64,000 nucleotides of DNA from JAEUJM01 sp044221555 (GTDB lineage: Bacteria; Actinomycetota; Acidimicrobiia; Acidimicrobiales; DATDAH01), in contig JBGAOY010000007.1 in NCBI GenBank assembly GCA_044221555.1, forward strand, positions 124,001 through 188,000. The letters are read 5' to 3'. The position numbers were made by a program, and so were the translations under genes. Positions within the stretch are counted from its first letter, which is position 1. The number at the start of each line of letters is the position of its first letter. A model generated the notes under the pieces. The model saw nothing but the letters and a program-made list of their open reading frames with translations. It did not search any database and had not been told where the DNA came from. Positions 34,695 through 42,956 of the stretch are shown here, in pieces.

Positions 34695-35483
34695 GTGACG
34701 ATCCGGCCGCGGTCACGAGCGCGCAGGTGGCGGCACGTGGCCTCGATCCTGGCATCGGCGGCCACCGTCGTCCTGCTGGCCGGGTGCTCGTCCACGTTGG
34801 GGGCACCCGACGCGGTCACCGAGCAGGGCGACGAGTTCGTCGCGCTCTGGCGGGGGTTCCTGATCACCGCCGCGGTCATCGGGCTGATCGTCTACGGGCT
34901 GATCGTCTACGTGGTGGTGCGCTACCGGCGGCGGTCGGGCGACGATCCCGACCACGTGCCCAGCCAGCACCAGTACCAGGTGCCGCTCGAGATCGCCTAC
35001 ACGATCGTGCCCATCGTCATCGTCGCCGCGCTGTTCGCCGTCACCGTGGCCGGCGAGAACCGCATCACCCGCACCGACCCGAACCCCGACCTCACCGTGC
35101 AGGTCGTCGGCTTCCAGTGGCAGTGGCAGTTCAACTACACCGACGTGGGCGGGTCGGGGCCCACGGGCGTGTCGGTGTCGGGCAGCGCCGAGACCACCCC
35201 GGAGCTGGTGCTCCCCGTGGGCCGTACCGTGCGCTTCGACCTGGTGGCCAACGACGTCAACCACTCGTTCTGGGTGCCCGAGTTCCTCCAGAAGCGCGAC
35301 CTGATCCCCGGCGTGGACAACCACATCGACATCGAGGTGACCCAGCCCGGCGAGTGGGTGGGCCGCTGCGCCGAGTTCTGCGGCCTCGACCACTGGCAGA
35401 TGGACTTCGACGTCCGCGCCATCCCCGCCGACGACTTCGACGCCTGGCTGGACGGCCAGCGAGCCGGCGGTGCGGGCGGATGA
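34695..35483 (+). CDS. ctaC: Cytochrome c oxidase subunit II
   Basis: A 262-residue protein. It has a lipoprotein-type signal (VVLLAGC), two membrane helices (LITAAVIGLIVYGLIVYVVV and IVPIVIVAALFAVTVAG) and the cupredoxin domain. The CuA site is complete: NHSFWVPEF (His), then GRCAEFCGLDHWQM (two Cys, Glu, His, Met). It accepts electrons from the bcc complex. GTG 34695 is leaderless behind TAAGGT. Its stop overlaps ctaD (ATGA). Confidence 0.95.
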   Translation: MTIRPRSRARRWRHVASILASAATVVLLAGCSSTLGAPDAVTEQGDEFVALWRGFLITAAVIGLIVYGLIVYVVVRYRRRSGDDPDHVPSQHQYQVPLEIAYTIVPIVIVAALFAVTVAGENRITRTDPNPDLTVQVVGFQWQWQFNYTDVGGSGPTGVSVSGSAETTPELVLPVGRTVRFDLVANDVNHSFWVPEFLQKRDLIPGVDNHIDIEVTQPGEWVGRCAEFCGLDHWQMDFDVRAIPADDFDAWLDGQRAGGAGG

Positions 35484-37306
35484 CCCTCACCGCCGACCCG
35501 CCCACCACGCCGCCGACGGCGGGCCCGGCCTCGAGCACCCCACCGGCACCCCACCGAGGTCGGCCGTCGGGCCTGCTGGCGTGGGTGACCAGCACCGACC
35601 ACAAGACCATCGGCCTCAGCTACATGGTCACCGCCTACCTGTTCTTCCTGGCCAGCGGGGTGATGGCGCTGATCATCCGGGCCGAGCTCTTCGAGCCGGG
35701 CCAGCAGGTGGTGAACACCGACAACTACAACGAGCTGTTCACCATGCACGGCAGCATCATGTTGTTCCTCTTCGTGGGCCCGTTCGCCTTCGGCCTGGCC
35801 AACTACGTGGTGCCCCTGCAGATCGGGGCACGCGACATGGCGTTCCCCCGGCTGAACCTGGTGTCGTACTGGTTCTTCCTGGGCGGTGGCCTGGTGATGT
35901 GCTCGGGGTTCCTCACCGCCAACGGGCCGGCGTCGTTCGGGTGGTTCGCCTACACCCCGCTGTCCGACCCGGTGCGCTCGCCGGGCCTCGGCGGCGACCT
36001 GTGGATCGCCGGTGTCGCCCTCACGGGCCTGTCGGGCATCCTCACCTCGGTCAACATCATCACCACGGTGATCACCATGCGGGCCCGGCGCATGACCATG
36101 TTCCGGATGCCGATCTTCACCTGGAACATGCTGGTGACGAGCCTGCTCGTGCTGCTCGCGTTCCCGGTGCTCACCGCGGCGGCGGTGATGCTGTTCACCG
36201 ACCGCCACTACGGCGGCCACATCTTCGACGTGAGCGCCGGCGGCGACGCGCTGCTGTGGCAGCACCTGTTCTGGTTCTTCGGCCACCCAGAGGTCTACAT
36301 CCTGGTCCTGCCGTACTTCGGGGTGGTGACCGAGGTGATCGCGGTGTTCAGCCGGCGGCCGGTGTTCGGCTACAAGGGCCTGGTCTTCGCCACCCTTGCC
36401 ATCGCCGGGCTGTCCATGGGTGTGTGGGCCCACCACATGTTCGTGACCGGGGCGGTGCTGCTGCCGTTCTTCGCCGGCATGACCATGCTGATCGCGGTGC
36501 CGACGGGGGTGAAGTTCTTCAACTGGATCGGCACCATGTGGGGCGGCTCGATCCAGTTCGACACGTCGATGCTGTTCGCGGTCGGGTTCCTGCTGCTGTT
36601 CCTGATCGGCGGCCTCACCGGGCCGATGCTGGCGTCGCCCCCGCTCGACTTCCACCTGAGCGACTCCTACTTCGTGGTGGCCCACTTCCACTACGTGCTG
36701 ATGGGTGGCTCGGTGTTCGCCGTGTACTCGGCGATCTTCTACTGGTTCCCCAAGTTCACCGGCCGGCGCCTGTCGGAGAAGCTGGGCAAGGCCCAGTTCT
36801 GGCTGATGTTCGTCGGCTTCAACCTCACCTTCTTCGTGCAGCACCTCCTCGGGCTCGAGGGCATGCCCCGGCGGGTGGCCGACTACAGCCCCGACGCCGG
36901 CTTCACCGGCCTCAACCAACTCTCGTCGCTCGGCTCGGCGCTGCTCGGCCTCTCGACCCTCCCGTTCCTGTGGAACGTGTGGCGCACGCTGCGCCGGCCC
37001 GCCCAGGGCGTGGCCAACCCGTGGGACGCCCACACCCTCGAATGGCACACGGCCTCGCCGCCGCCCCCCCACAACTTCGACGACCTCCCGCCCATCCGCT
37101 CGGAGCGCCCGGTGTGGGACCTCAACCACCCGGACAACCCGGCCGTGGGCCACCGCCCCGCACGCCGCCGCCCGGTGGGGGTGGCGGCGGGGATGGGCGA
37201 CCACGGCGACGACCTCGGCGGCGGCGACGTCGACGGGCTCGGCGGCGGCGGGGCCGGCGGTCCCGCGGCCGGTGATCCCGGTGCCGGTGAGGGGTCCCCG
37301 CCATGA
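35480..37306 (+). CDS. ctaD: Cytochrome c oxidase subunit I
   Basis: A 608-residue catalytic subunit with 12 helices. Haem a ligand in MHGSIMLFLF; CuB and cross-linked Tyr in WFFGHPEVYILVLP; CuB histidines in WAHHMF; haem a3 and a ligands in VAHFHYVLMGG. It reduces O2 to water and pumps protons. After about residue 520 the C-terminus becomes a long hydrophilic Gly/Asp/Pro-rich tail (HRPARRRPVGVAAG... GGGAGGP) that looks like low-complexity expansion. Overlaps ctaC and ctaF by ATGA. Confidence 0.96.
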   Translation: MTLTADPPTTPPTAGPASSTPPAPHRGRPSGLLAWVTSTDHKTIGLSYMVTAYLFFLASGVMALIIRAELFEPGQQVVNTDNYNELFTMHGSIMLFLFVGPFAFGLANYVVPLQIGARDMAFPRLNLVSYWFFLGGGLVMCSGFLTANGPASFGWFAYTPLSDPVRSPGLGGDLWIAGVALTGLSGILTSVNIITTVITMRARRMTMFRMPIFTWNMLVTSLLVLLAFPVLTAAAVMLFTDRHYGGHIFDVSAGGDALLWQHLFWFFGHPEVYILVLPYFGVVTEVIAVFSRRPVFGYKGLVFATLAIAGLSMGVWAHHMFVTGAVLLPFFAGMTMLIAVPTGVKFFNWIGTMWGGSIQFDTSMLFAVGFLLLFLIGGLTGPMLASPPLDFHLSDSYFVVAHFHYVLMGGSVFAVYSAIFYWFPKFTGRRLSEKLGKAQFWLMFVGFNLTFFVQHLLGLEGMPRRVADYSPDAGFTGLNQLSSLGSALLGLSTLPFLWNVWRTLRRPAQGVANPWDAHTLEWHTASPPPPHNFDDLPPIRSERPVWDLNHPDNPAVGHRPARRRPVGVAAGMGDHGDDLGGGDVDGLGGGGAGGPAAGDPGAGEGSPP

Positions 37307-37728
37307 CCACGCCGGCGGCGGCGCCGACCGGCCTCGTGGCCCGGGTGAAGGGGTGGCCGCACGAGACCCACGTGTTCGGCGGCACGGGCCTCGTCTTCTT
37401 CGTGATCGCCACGCTCTACGCGTCGACCGGGGGCGAGGCCGCCGGCATCGTCCTGCTGTACGGGTCGACGGTGCTGTCGGGGACCTACGCCGTCTACCTG
37501 CGTCGCCACGCCCGCCCGGTGCGGGCGTCGATCGAGGCGCAGGAGGAGGGCGAGATCCCCAACCAGCTCTACCTGCCGGAGCAGTCGCTCTGGCCGGTGG
37601 GCATCGGCGCCGGCGGCGTGCTGGTGCTGGCCGGGTTCGCGGTGGGCACCTGGGTGCTGGTGGCCGGCGCCCTCCTGCTGGTGCGCAGCGTCGTCGGCTT
37701 CGTGGTCGAGGGCCGCGCCCGGCAGTAG
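37303..37728 (+). CDS. ctaF: Cytochrome c oxidase subunit IV (CtaF-like)
   Basis: A 141-residue protein with four predicted helices (GTGLVFFVIATLYAS, GIVLLYGSTVLSGTYAVYL, SLWPVGIGAGGVLVLAG, FAVGTWVLVAGALLLV). The hydrophilic loop with NQLYLPEQSLWPVGIG matches the position of the conserved actinobacterial subunit IV loop. Last gene of ctaC-ctaD-ctaF, coupled through ATGA and ended by a perfect hairpin. Confidence 0.85.
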   Translation: MTTPAAAPTGLVARVKGWPHETHVFGGTGLVFFVIATLYASTGGEAAGIVLLYGSTVLSGTYAVYLRRHARPVRASIEAQEEGEIPNQLYLPEQSLWPVGIGAGGVLVLAGFAVGTWVLVAGALLLVRSVVGFVVEGRARQ

Positions 37729-37753
37729 CGGGCGCGCCCGTTCGGCGCGCCCG
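37729..37753 (+). terminator. Terminator of the ctaC-ctaD-ctaF operon
   Basis: CGGGCGCGCC pairs perfectly with GGCGCGCCCG around the loop CGTTC, directly after the ctaF stop. Confidence 0.7.
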
Positions 37754-37850
37754 ACCCGGTGGTCGGCGATCGGGTGCCCGTCGCGGCAGCGAACGGGCGC
37801 CTGCTGCTGGTCCCGCCGCGGGGGCGCGGGGGTGGGTCAGCGGGGGTGGG

Positions 37851-38036
37851 TCAGATGCGGCGACGGCGACCGACGCCGCGACCGACCCCGCGTCCCGGGG
37901 TCACCGCCGCGCCCACGACGGCGGCCTTGGCCACCGGCGACGGCCCGGGGGTGACGGCCTTGGCGACGACCGCGGTCTTGGCGACGGGGGCGCGCACGAC
38001 GCCGACTCGGCCTCTGCGGGCTGGACGTAGTGGCAT
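37851..38036 (-). CDS. Small basic protein downstream of DUF6325
   Basis: A 61-residue protein rich in Arg at both ends (MPLRPARRGR ... GRGVGRRRRI), with alternating AKTAVVAKAV and AKAAVVGAAV segments. It starts one base after the DUF6325 stop. In other actinobacteria, DUF6325 genes are followed by a protein with a similar RTAVVAGTA segment plus a SHOCT domain; here the SHOCT part is absent, so this may be a shortened version. Function unknown; perhaps a short membrane-associated or nucleic-acid-binding peptide. Confidence 0.55.
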   Translation of the reverse strand: MPLRPARRGRVGVVRAPVAKTAVVAKAVTPGPSPVAKAAVVGAAVTPGRGVGRGVGRRRRI

Positions 38037-38037
38037 G

Positions 38038-38532
38038 TCAGTCTCCTTCTTCCTCGAGCTCTTCTTCGAGCTCTTCTTCGAGCTCGTCGACCAGCGCTTC
38101 GTCGGCCTCGATGGCCGCGATGATGGCCTGGATCGGGATGCGGCCGTTGCCGATGAGCTGGCCACCCGAGCGGCGGGCCGCCGCGGCGAACGGTGCGGCC
38201 CACACGTTCTCGTAGACGATCACCCCCGCCACGCTGCCGGGATCCATGGCCGCGGCCAGGTGCTCCACGTCCTCCTCGGCCAGCAGTTCGGCCAGCTCGG
38301 CCTCGAGCGCCTGCAGGTCGCCGAGGTCGTCCAGGTCTTCGAGCTCGATGGCCTCGATGGTGCCGTCCGCATCCTTGGCCAGCACGAGGATGTCGATGAC
38401 CCGGATGGTGCCGGCGTCGACCAGGGCGAGCAGCTCAGCGGCCATCTCACCGGTGAAGTTGGCCTGTCCAGCGGGGAACTCGACGATCACGAAGTCGACG
38501 GGTCCCAGCTCGTCCAGCGGTGTGTCGGTCAT
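38038..38532 (-). CDS. DUF6325-family protein
   Basis: A 164-residue soluble protein of the DUF6325 (DUF1269-like) family. Pattern: LGPVDFVIVEFPAGQANFTGEMAAELLALVDAG, then IRVIDILVLAKDADGTIEAIEL, a helical acidic section, then MDPGSVAGVIVYENVWAAPF. The C-terminus is an acidic repeat (ELEEELEEELEEE) encoded by tandem GAGCTCTTCTTC-type repeats at about 38050-38090. Often linked to stress-response loci, but its activity is unknown. Operon with the 61-residue gene. Confidence 0.8.
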   Translation of the reverse strand: MTDTPLDELGPVDFVIVEFPAGQANFTGEMAAELLALVDAGTIRVIDILVLAKDADGTIEAIELEDLDDLGDLQALEAELAELLAEEDVEHLAAAMDPGSVAGVIVYENVWAAPFAAAARRSGGQLIGNGRIPIQAIIAAIEADEALVDELEEELEEELEEEGD

Positions 38533-38635
38533 GGGTTCTCGTTTCGTCAGCAGCCGGGCGCCCGAGCATAGGCCGCACGGTCACCACGTGGTTACGCCGC
38601 AGGACTGTCGGACGACGGGCTGGTTGACTGACGTG

Positions 38636-39292
38636 ATGGCGTACACCCCGGTCACCCCGCACCAGATCGCCGACGACGAGACGCTGTCCGACTGGCGCGT
38701 GCTCGTTCGCACCCTCCAGGCCGAGTTCGTGGCCGGGTCGTTCTCGGCCGGCGCCACCCTCCTGGCCGCCGTCGCGGCGGCCGCCGACGCCGCCGATCAC
38801 CACCCCGACCTCGGCCTGCGCTACCCGGGACGGGTGCGCGTGGCGCTGACCACCCACGCCATCAACGGGCTCTCCGATGCCGATGTGGCCCTCGCCCGGG
38901 CGATCTCGGCCATCGCCGCCGACCACGGTGCCGCCGCCGAGCCGACCACCCCCGAGCGGTTGGAGATCTGCATCGACACGATGGACGCCGATCGCATCCG
39001 ACCCTTCTGGGCCGCCGTCCTGGGCTATCGGGACACCGATGGCGAGTTGCTCGACCCGGCGGGTGTGGGGCCCGCCCTGTGGTTCCAGCAGATGGACGAG
39101 CCCCGTAGGGACCGCGACCGCTTCCACCTCGACATCGTGGTGGCGCACGACAAGGCCGATGATCGCGTGGCCGCGGCCCTCGCCGCCGGCGGCCGGCTGG
39201 TCAGCGACACCTTCGCCCGGTCGTGGTGGATCCTCGCCGACGCCGACGGCAACGAGGTCTGCGTCTGCACCTGGCAGGACCGGTCGGGGTGA
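38636..39292 (+). CDS. Pterin-4a-carbinolamine dehydratase-like domain fused to a glyoxalase-like domain
   Basis: A 218-residue protein. Residues about 1-100 resemble PCD/DCoH: WRVLVRTLQAEFVAGSFSAGATLLAAVA, DHHPDLGLRYPGRVRVALTTHAINGLSDADVALA (the HHP-type active-site motif). Residues 105-218 are a VOC/glyoxalase-like domain: LEICIDTMDADRIRPFWAAVLGY, LWFQQMDEPRRDRDRFHLDIVV, WILADADGNEVCVCTW. The fusion is common in actinobacteria. The dehydratase would recycle a pterin cofactor; the VOC part may bind a ligand. ATG 38636 is chosen over GTG 38633. Confidence 0.85.
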   Translation: MAYTPVTPHQIADDETLSDWRVLVRTLQAEFVAGSFSAGATLLAAVAAAADAADHHPDLGLRYPGRVRVALTTHAINGLSDADVALARAISAIAADHGAAAEPTTPERLEICIDTMDADRIRPFWAAVLGYRDTDGELLDPAGVGPALWFQQMDEPRRDRDRFHLDIVVAHDKADDRVAAALAAGGRLVSDTFARSWWILADADGNEVCVCTWQDRSG

Positions 39293-39363
39293 GGCCTCGC
39301 CGTTCCTTGGGGCAGGACCCTGGGGAGCAGGCGGGTGCCGCGGCGGGCGGCGGTCAGCCCGGG

Positions 39364-39417
39364 CAGTCGGCCGGGTTTCAGCCGGCCGGGTAACAGCCCG
39401 CCGGGTGTCAGCCGGTG
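39364..39417. repeat. 15-bp tandem repeats (3.6 copies) at the 3' end of the DUF3089 gene
   Basis: Units at 39364-39378, 39379-39393, 39394-39408 and a partial at 39409-39417, consensus CAGCCGGCCGGGTnn. In the DUF3089 frame each unit carries a TGA or similar stop context, as if the end of the gene had been duplicated in tandem. Confidence 0.7.
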
Positions 39418-40616
39418 TAGGTGGCGGCCTGGGACTCGACGAGGAGGAGCAGGTCGCCGAGGCTGAAGTTGTAGTCGGCGGTGTGGAGCGAGTCGGCGTG
39501 CTCGGCGGTGGCCGCGATGTGGTCGATCTCGCGGGTGTCGCCGGGCGGCGGGTCGGCGTCGATGGCGAGGTAGACTTGGCCCTCGTCGGTCTCGGCGCAC
39601 GTGGCGGTGTAGTGGTCGGGGATCACCTCGGTGGCGGTCTCGACACCGGGCACGGACACGCCGAAGTAGCCCGCCTCGAGACGGTCGTCGCCGTCGACCA
39701 ACTGCGTGGGGTTCACGCAGGCCCGCACCGTGCCGTCGTCGACGGGGTCCGCGTGCTCGGGCGGCTCGGTGGCGGCGTACGAGTCGAAGCCGACCGCGCA
39801 GCCGGTCTCGGTGGCCGACGTGCACAGCGGGATGTTGTCGAAGGTGCCACCGACGACCTCGCCCGGCGGGACGCGCAGGCGTCCGGTCGGCCCGACGAGC
39901 AGCGCCGAGATGAGCTGGCCCCGCATCGCGGGCGAATCGTCGAACTCCTCCTGGAGCAGCCGGATGAGGTGATGGGTGCCCTGCGAGTGGCCGAGCAGGA
40001 CGAGGGGGCGGCCGTCGTTGTACGTGGCCATGTAGGTCTCGAAGGCGTCGAGCACGTCGGCGTAGGCGGTGGCGAACGGGGCGAGGCCGAACAGGTCGCC
40101 GGCGTCGCCACCGCGGGGATAGCTGCCGATGGTGGCCTGGCGGTAGCGGGGCACGTAGAGGTCGCAGAGCGAGGCGAAGCGGGCCGCCTGGAACTGGGTG
40201 GTGTAGGGCTCGAGCGGGTTGGGCACGTCGAAGGGGTGGTTGCCAGGCTCGGACGAGTAGTCGAGGGTCGGGTACACGTAGAAGCAGTCGAAGGCCGGGT
40301 CGGCGGCGGGCTCGAAGGGCACGACGGTCTGGGTCCCGTCGGGCGCGACCTCAGTAGTGGTCAGGTCCTCGTTGCACACGTCGTCGGTGAGGTCGGGCCG
40401 GCACAGCCAGTGGGTGTCGTCGGCGTAGACCTCGCTGGTGTGGCCGACGTAGGGGTTCACGAAGGGCACGTCGGCGGCGGTCGTGCTGGTGGCCGGCGTG
40501 CCGCTCGCCGACGCCTCACCCCCACCGTCGCTGCCGCAGGCGGTCACAGCGCCCGTCAGCACCACGCCGATCAGCAGGACGGCGAGCAGGCGGGGCGGTC
40601 GGCACGGGAGGTCCAC
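39408..40616 (-). CDS. DUF3089 alpha/beta-hydrolase lipoprotein
   Basis: A 402-residue protein. GTG 40616 gives a signal peptide and lipobox (VVLTGAVTAC), then a Ser/Thr linker. The DUF3089 fold has FDCFYVYPTLDYSSEPG, the nucleophile elbow VLLGHSQGTHH (Ser), and later RACVNPTQL and DHYTATC segments. Members are predicted secreted lipases or esterases. Several cysteines (CRPDLTDDVCNED; CTSATETGC) suggest disulfides. A CATACT -10 lies a few bases upstream of the start. Physiological substrate unknown. Confidence 0.8.
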   Translation of the reverse strand: MDLPCRPPRLLAVLLIGVVLTGAVTACGSDGGGEASASGTPATSTTAADVPFVNPYVGHTSEVYADDTHWLCRPDLTDDVCNEDLTTTEVAPDGTQTVVPFEPAADPAFDCFYVYPTLDYSSEPGNHPFDVPNPLEPYTTQFQAARFASLCDLYVPRYRQATIGSYPRGGDAGDLFGLAPFATAYADVLDAFETYMATYNDGRPLVLLGHSQGTHHLIRLLQEEFDDSPAMRGQLISALLVGPTGRLRVPPGEVVGGTFDNIPLCTSATETGCAVGFDSYAATEPPEHADPVDDGTVRACVNPTQLVDGDDRLEAGYFGVSVPGVETATEVIPDHYTATCAETDEGQVYLAIDADPPPGDTREIDHIAATAEHADSLHTADYNFSLGDLLLLVESQAATYTG

Positions 40617-40670
40617 ACCCCAGTATGGAACGGGCGCCCGCCGGCACCCCCGTCGGGCCGGCCCCCTTCG

Positions 40671-40743
40671 GCGGCGATAGCTCAGTGGCCGGAGCACCTG
40701 CTCTGCAGGCAGGGGGTCGTGGGTTCGAGTCCCATCAGGTCCA
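40671..40743 (+). tRNA. tRNA-Ala-like gene (anticodon TGC) with an unpaired acceptor stem
   Basis: D arm GCTC/GAGC (40680-40695), anticodon arm CCTGC/GCAGG with loop TCTGCAG (40697-40713, anticodon TGC), T arm GTGGG/CCCAT with TTCGAGT (40719-40735). The 5' acceptor GCGGCGA (40671-40677) does not match the 3' acceptor CAGGTCC (40736-40742): at most three of seven pairs form. Position 33 is C rather than the near-universal T. The body looks tRNA-like but the molecule may be non-functional, a hybrid, or recombined. Confidence 0.55.
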
Positions 40744-40859
40744 CTGGCGCCGTGGCGCCGGGGTCACCGAGCGGGCAGTGGCCGGGTGCGACAGACTGCG
40801 GGGACGCGTGCGGTGGCGCCTTGACGGGTGGCGCCGCACCTCTTGTCTGGGGGACGGCC

Positions 40860-41663
40860 ATGTTCAAGGGGAGATCTGCCTTCGTCACGGGGGGCGGGAC
40901 CGGGATCGGTCTCGCCTGCGCCGAGGCCATCGTCGAACGGGGTGGGTCGGTGACCATCGCCGGCCGGCGGACCGAGGTGCTCGAGGCCGCCGCCGACCGG
41001 CTCGGTGAGCGAGCGAGTTGGGTGGCGTGCGACGTCACGAGCACCGAGTCGGTGGAGCAGGCGATCGCCACCGCGGTCGAGTGCTTCGGGCCGCTCAGCC
41101 TGGCGGTCAACTCCGCGTTCCAGGCGATGGTCGGCAGCATCCTGGGCACCCCGGCCGACCTCTTCGCGCTCACGACCGAAGGCACCCTCAACGGCACGTT
41201 CCGCGCCCTCCAGGCCGAGGCGGGAGCGATGGTCGACGCCGGGGGCGCCATCGTCAACATCAGCTCGGTGGCCGGCGTTCGCAGCGGCCGCTGGGAGGGG
41301 GCCTACTCGGCCTCCAAGGCGGGCATCGACATGCTCACCCGTGTCGCCGCCGATGAGCTCGGTCACTTCGGGATCCGCGTCAACTCGGTCCTGCCCGGCC
41401 TGATCACCACCGACAACGCCGCCCCGCTCACCGACGACCCAGTGGTGCGGGCGGGCTTCGTCCGCCAGACCCCGCTCGAGCGGCTGGGGGACCCCGAGGA
41501 CGTGGCCCGGTGCGTCGCCTTCCTGCTGAGCGACGAGGCGAGCTTCATCACGGGCCAGTGCATCGGCGTCGACGGCGGGCTCAGCCTGCGCGGCCTGCCC
41601 GAGCCCGAGCACGGCGACGTGCTCCGCCGGCTCGTGCCGGACTTCTTCGCCGACATGCCCTGA
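40860..41663 (+). CDS. Short-chain dehydrogenase/reductase
   Basis: A 267-residue classical SDR. Cofactor motif TGGGTGIG (residues 10-17), NAG-like position changed to NSAF, catalytic Ser in NISSVAG, YSASK Tyr/Lys, then RVNSVLPGLI. The C-terminus ends VDGGLSLRGLPEPEHGDVL. NAD(P)-dependent; substrate unknown, although the catabolic surroundings suggest a hydroxyacyl or steroid-like substrate. ATG 40860 follows a GGGGGA ribosome site. Confidence 0.9.
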   Translation: MFKGRSAFVTGGGTGIGLACAEAIVERGGSVTIAGRRTEVLEAAADRLGERASWVACDVTSTESVEQAIATAVECFGPLSLAVNSAFQAMVGSILGTPADLFALTTEGTLNGTFRALQAEAGAMVDAGGAIVNISSVAGVRSGRWEGAYSASKAGIDMLTRVAADELGHFGIRVNSVLPGLITTDNAAPLTDDPVVRAGFVRQTPLERLGDPEDVARCVAFLLSDEASFITGQCIGVDGGLSLRGLPEPEHGDVLRRLVPDFFADMP

Positions 41664-41730
41664 CCCGGTCGTCGACCGCGACACGTCGACGCCCTGCCGC
41701 ATCGGGCCACCGGGCGGCGCCGCCGTCCGT

Positions 41731-41736
41731 TACGGT
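41731..41736 (+). promoter_or_regulatory. -10 box of the CmcJ-like gene (leaderless)
   Basis: TACGGT, seven bases, then ATG 41744. Confidence 0.5.
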
Positions 41737-41743
41737 GCGCTCC

Positions 41744-42916
41744 ATGGCGGTCGCTGACGTCGAGGTGCCGGTGGTGATGGGGTTCACGCCGCCGTCGGTG
41801 GTGCTCACCGACGACGACGGCCTCCTGCGGGCGGGCACCCGGGGCGGGCCCTACTCGGACGACACCGTGGTGCCGCACCAGTGCCCCGCCACCGACCTCG
41901 CCGCGCCGGGCGCCCCCGCCCCCGACCTGTTCCGGTCGGGCTTCGACCTCGCCGACCTGTCCGGGTTCGCGGACCTTCAGGCCACCCTCGAGCGGGTGCG
42001 GGTCGCCGGCCGCATCGAGGACGACGACGCCGCCGTGGTCCGCGGCACCCTGAACGGGGCCACCCTGCCGCTCGCCGCGGGGCGGACGGTCACCGTGCTG
42101 CACGTGGCCGACGAGGGCCTGATCATGCGATCCGGTGGGCCGAACGGGCGCTCGGTGGTGGGCCCTCGGATGAAAGGCATGAACGGGCACGCCGCCGCCA
42201 AGTCGGTGCACGCCGACCAGGACGTGCACGGCACCCCGCTCACCCAGGTGATGGACGGCCGGGCGCCGGCCCTGTTCCGGTACCACTCCCCCGACGGCGA
42301 CAACGACGACGCGTCGCTGATGTTGGTCAACCTCTGGATGCCGCTCCAACAGGCGGTCCAGCCCCTCGTCCTCGGCGACGGCTCCAGCCTCGACCGGCGC
42401 CACCACCAGCTCCGCTACGGGCTGCCCACCACATCGTTCCTCAACCGTGACGACGACATGGTGGTCAACGACATCTGGCTGTTCCTGCACGACCCGGCGC
42501 AGCGCTGGTGCTTCCGGTCCGACCTCGACGCCCGCCACGCCTGGCTCTTCGACACCCTGAGCACCCCCCACAGCGCCGGCATCCTCCCGGGTGAGGACGT
42601 CGCCGAGCGGTGCTACGACGCCCTCGAGGACGCCGAGGCCGCGGTCGAGCGCGGCGACGCCGCCGCGCTGGCCGAGGCGCTGGCCCCGCTGGACGCGCTG
42701 GACCCGGACACGCCGTCCGCCCCTGCCGGTGCGCCCCCGGGGCTCCGTGACGCCATCGCCGCCATGGCGGCGGCCGCCGACCAGGCCCGTCGCGACCCCA
42801 CCGGGACGTGCGGTCCCGGCGCCGAGGCGTGGGTCGCGTCGTCGCAGGAGGCCCGCCGCCGGGTCGTGCGCATGTCGATCGAGCTCCGCCTGGTCGTCGC
42901 CGTCGACGGCCGCTGA
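41744..42916 (+). CDS. CmcJ/NvfI-like oxidoreductase family protein (tentative)
   Basis: A 390-residue protein. The middle (AAAKSVHADQDVHG, LMLVNLWMPLQQAVQPLVLGD, IWLFLHDPAQRWCFRSDL) follows the layout of the CmcJ/NvfI family: HxD-like motif, then VN(V/L)W, then a 'P..RWYYF'-like strand, then a C-terminal HAWLFDTLSTPHSA. Those relatives include non-haem-iron-type oxygenases and methoxylation-associated proteins. The C-terminal ~90 residues are helical and Ala-rich. The family call is by pattern only; activity unknown. Confidence 0.5.
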   Translation: MAVADVEVPVVMGFTPPSVVLTDDDGLLRAGTRGGPYSDDTVVPHQCPATDLAAPGAPAPDLFRSGFDLADLSGFADLQATLERVRVAGRIEDDDAAVVRGTLNGATLPLAAGRTVTVLHVADEGLIMRSGGPNGRSVVGPRMKGMNGHAAAKSVHADQDVHGTPLTQVMDGRAPALFRYHSPDGDNDDASLMLVNLWMPLQQAVQPLVLGDGSSLDRRHHQLRYGLPTTSFLNRDDDMVVNDIWLFLHDPAQRWCFRSDLDARHAWLFDTLSTPHSAGILPGEDVAERCYDALEDAEAAVERGDAAALAEALAPLDALDPDTPSAPAGAPPGLRDAIAAMAAAADQARRDPTGTCGPGAEAWVASSQEARRRVVRMSIELRLVVAVDGR

Positions 42917-42936
42917 CCTGCTCACCCGCTGACCTG

Positions 42937-42955
42937 CGGACCGGGCGGCGGTCCG
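42937..42955. terminator. Hairpin between convergent CmcJ-like and F420-type genes
   Basis: CGGACCG and CGGTCCG over a 5-base loop, one base from the minus-strand stop. Probably bidirectional. Confidence 0.5.
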
Positions 42956-42956
42956 G

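Noticed and set aside
36000..37306. Long overlapping minus-strand frames under ctaD and other genes
   Set aside because: They are His/Arg/Gly-rich mirror frames produced by high GC at third codon positions and contain no domains.
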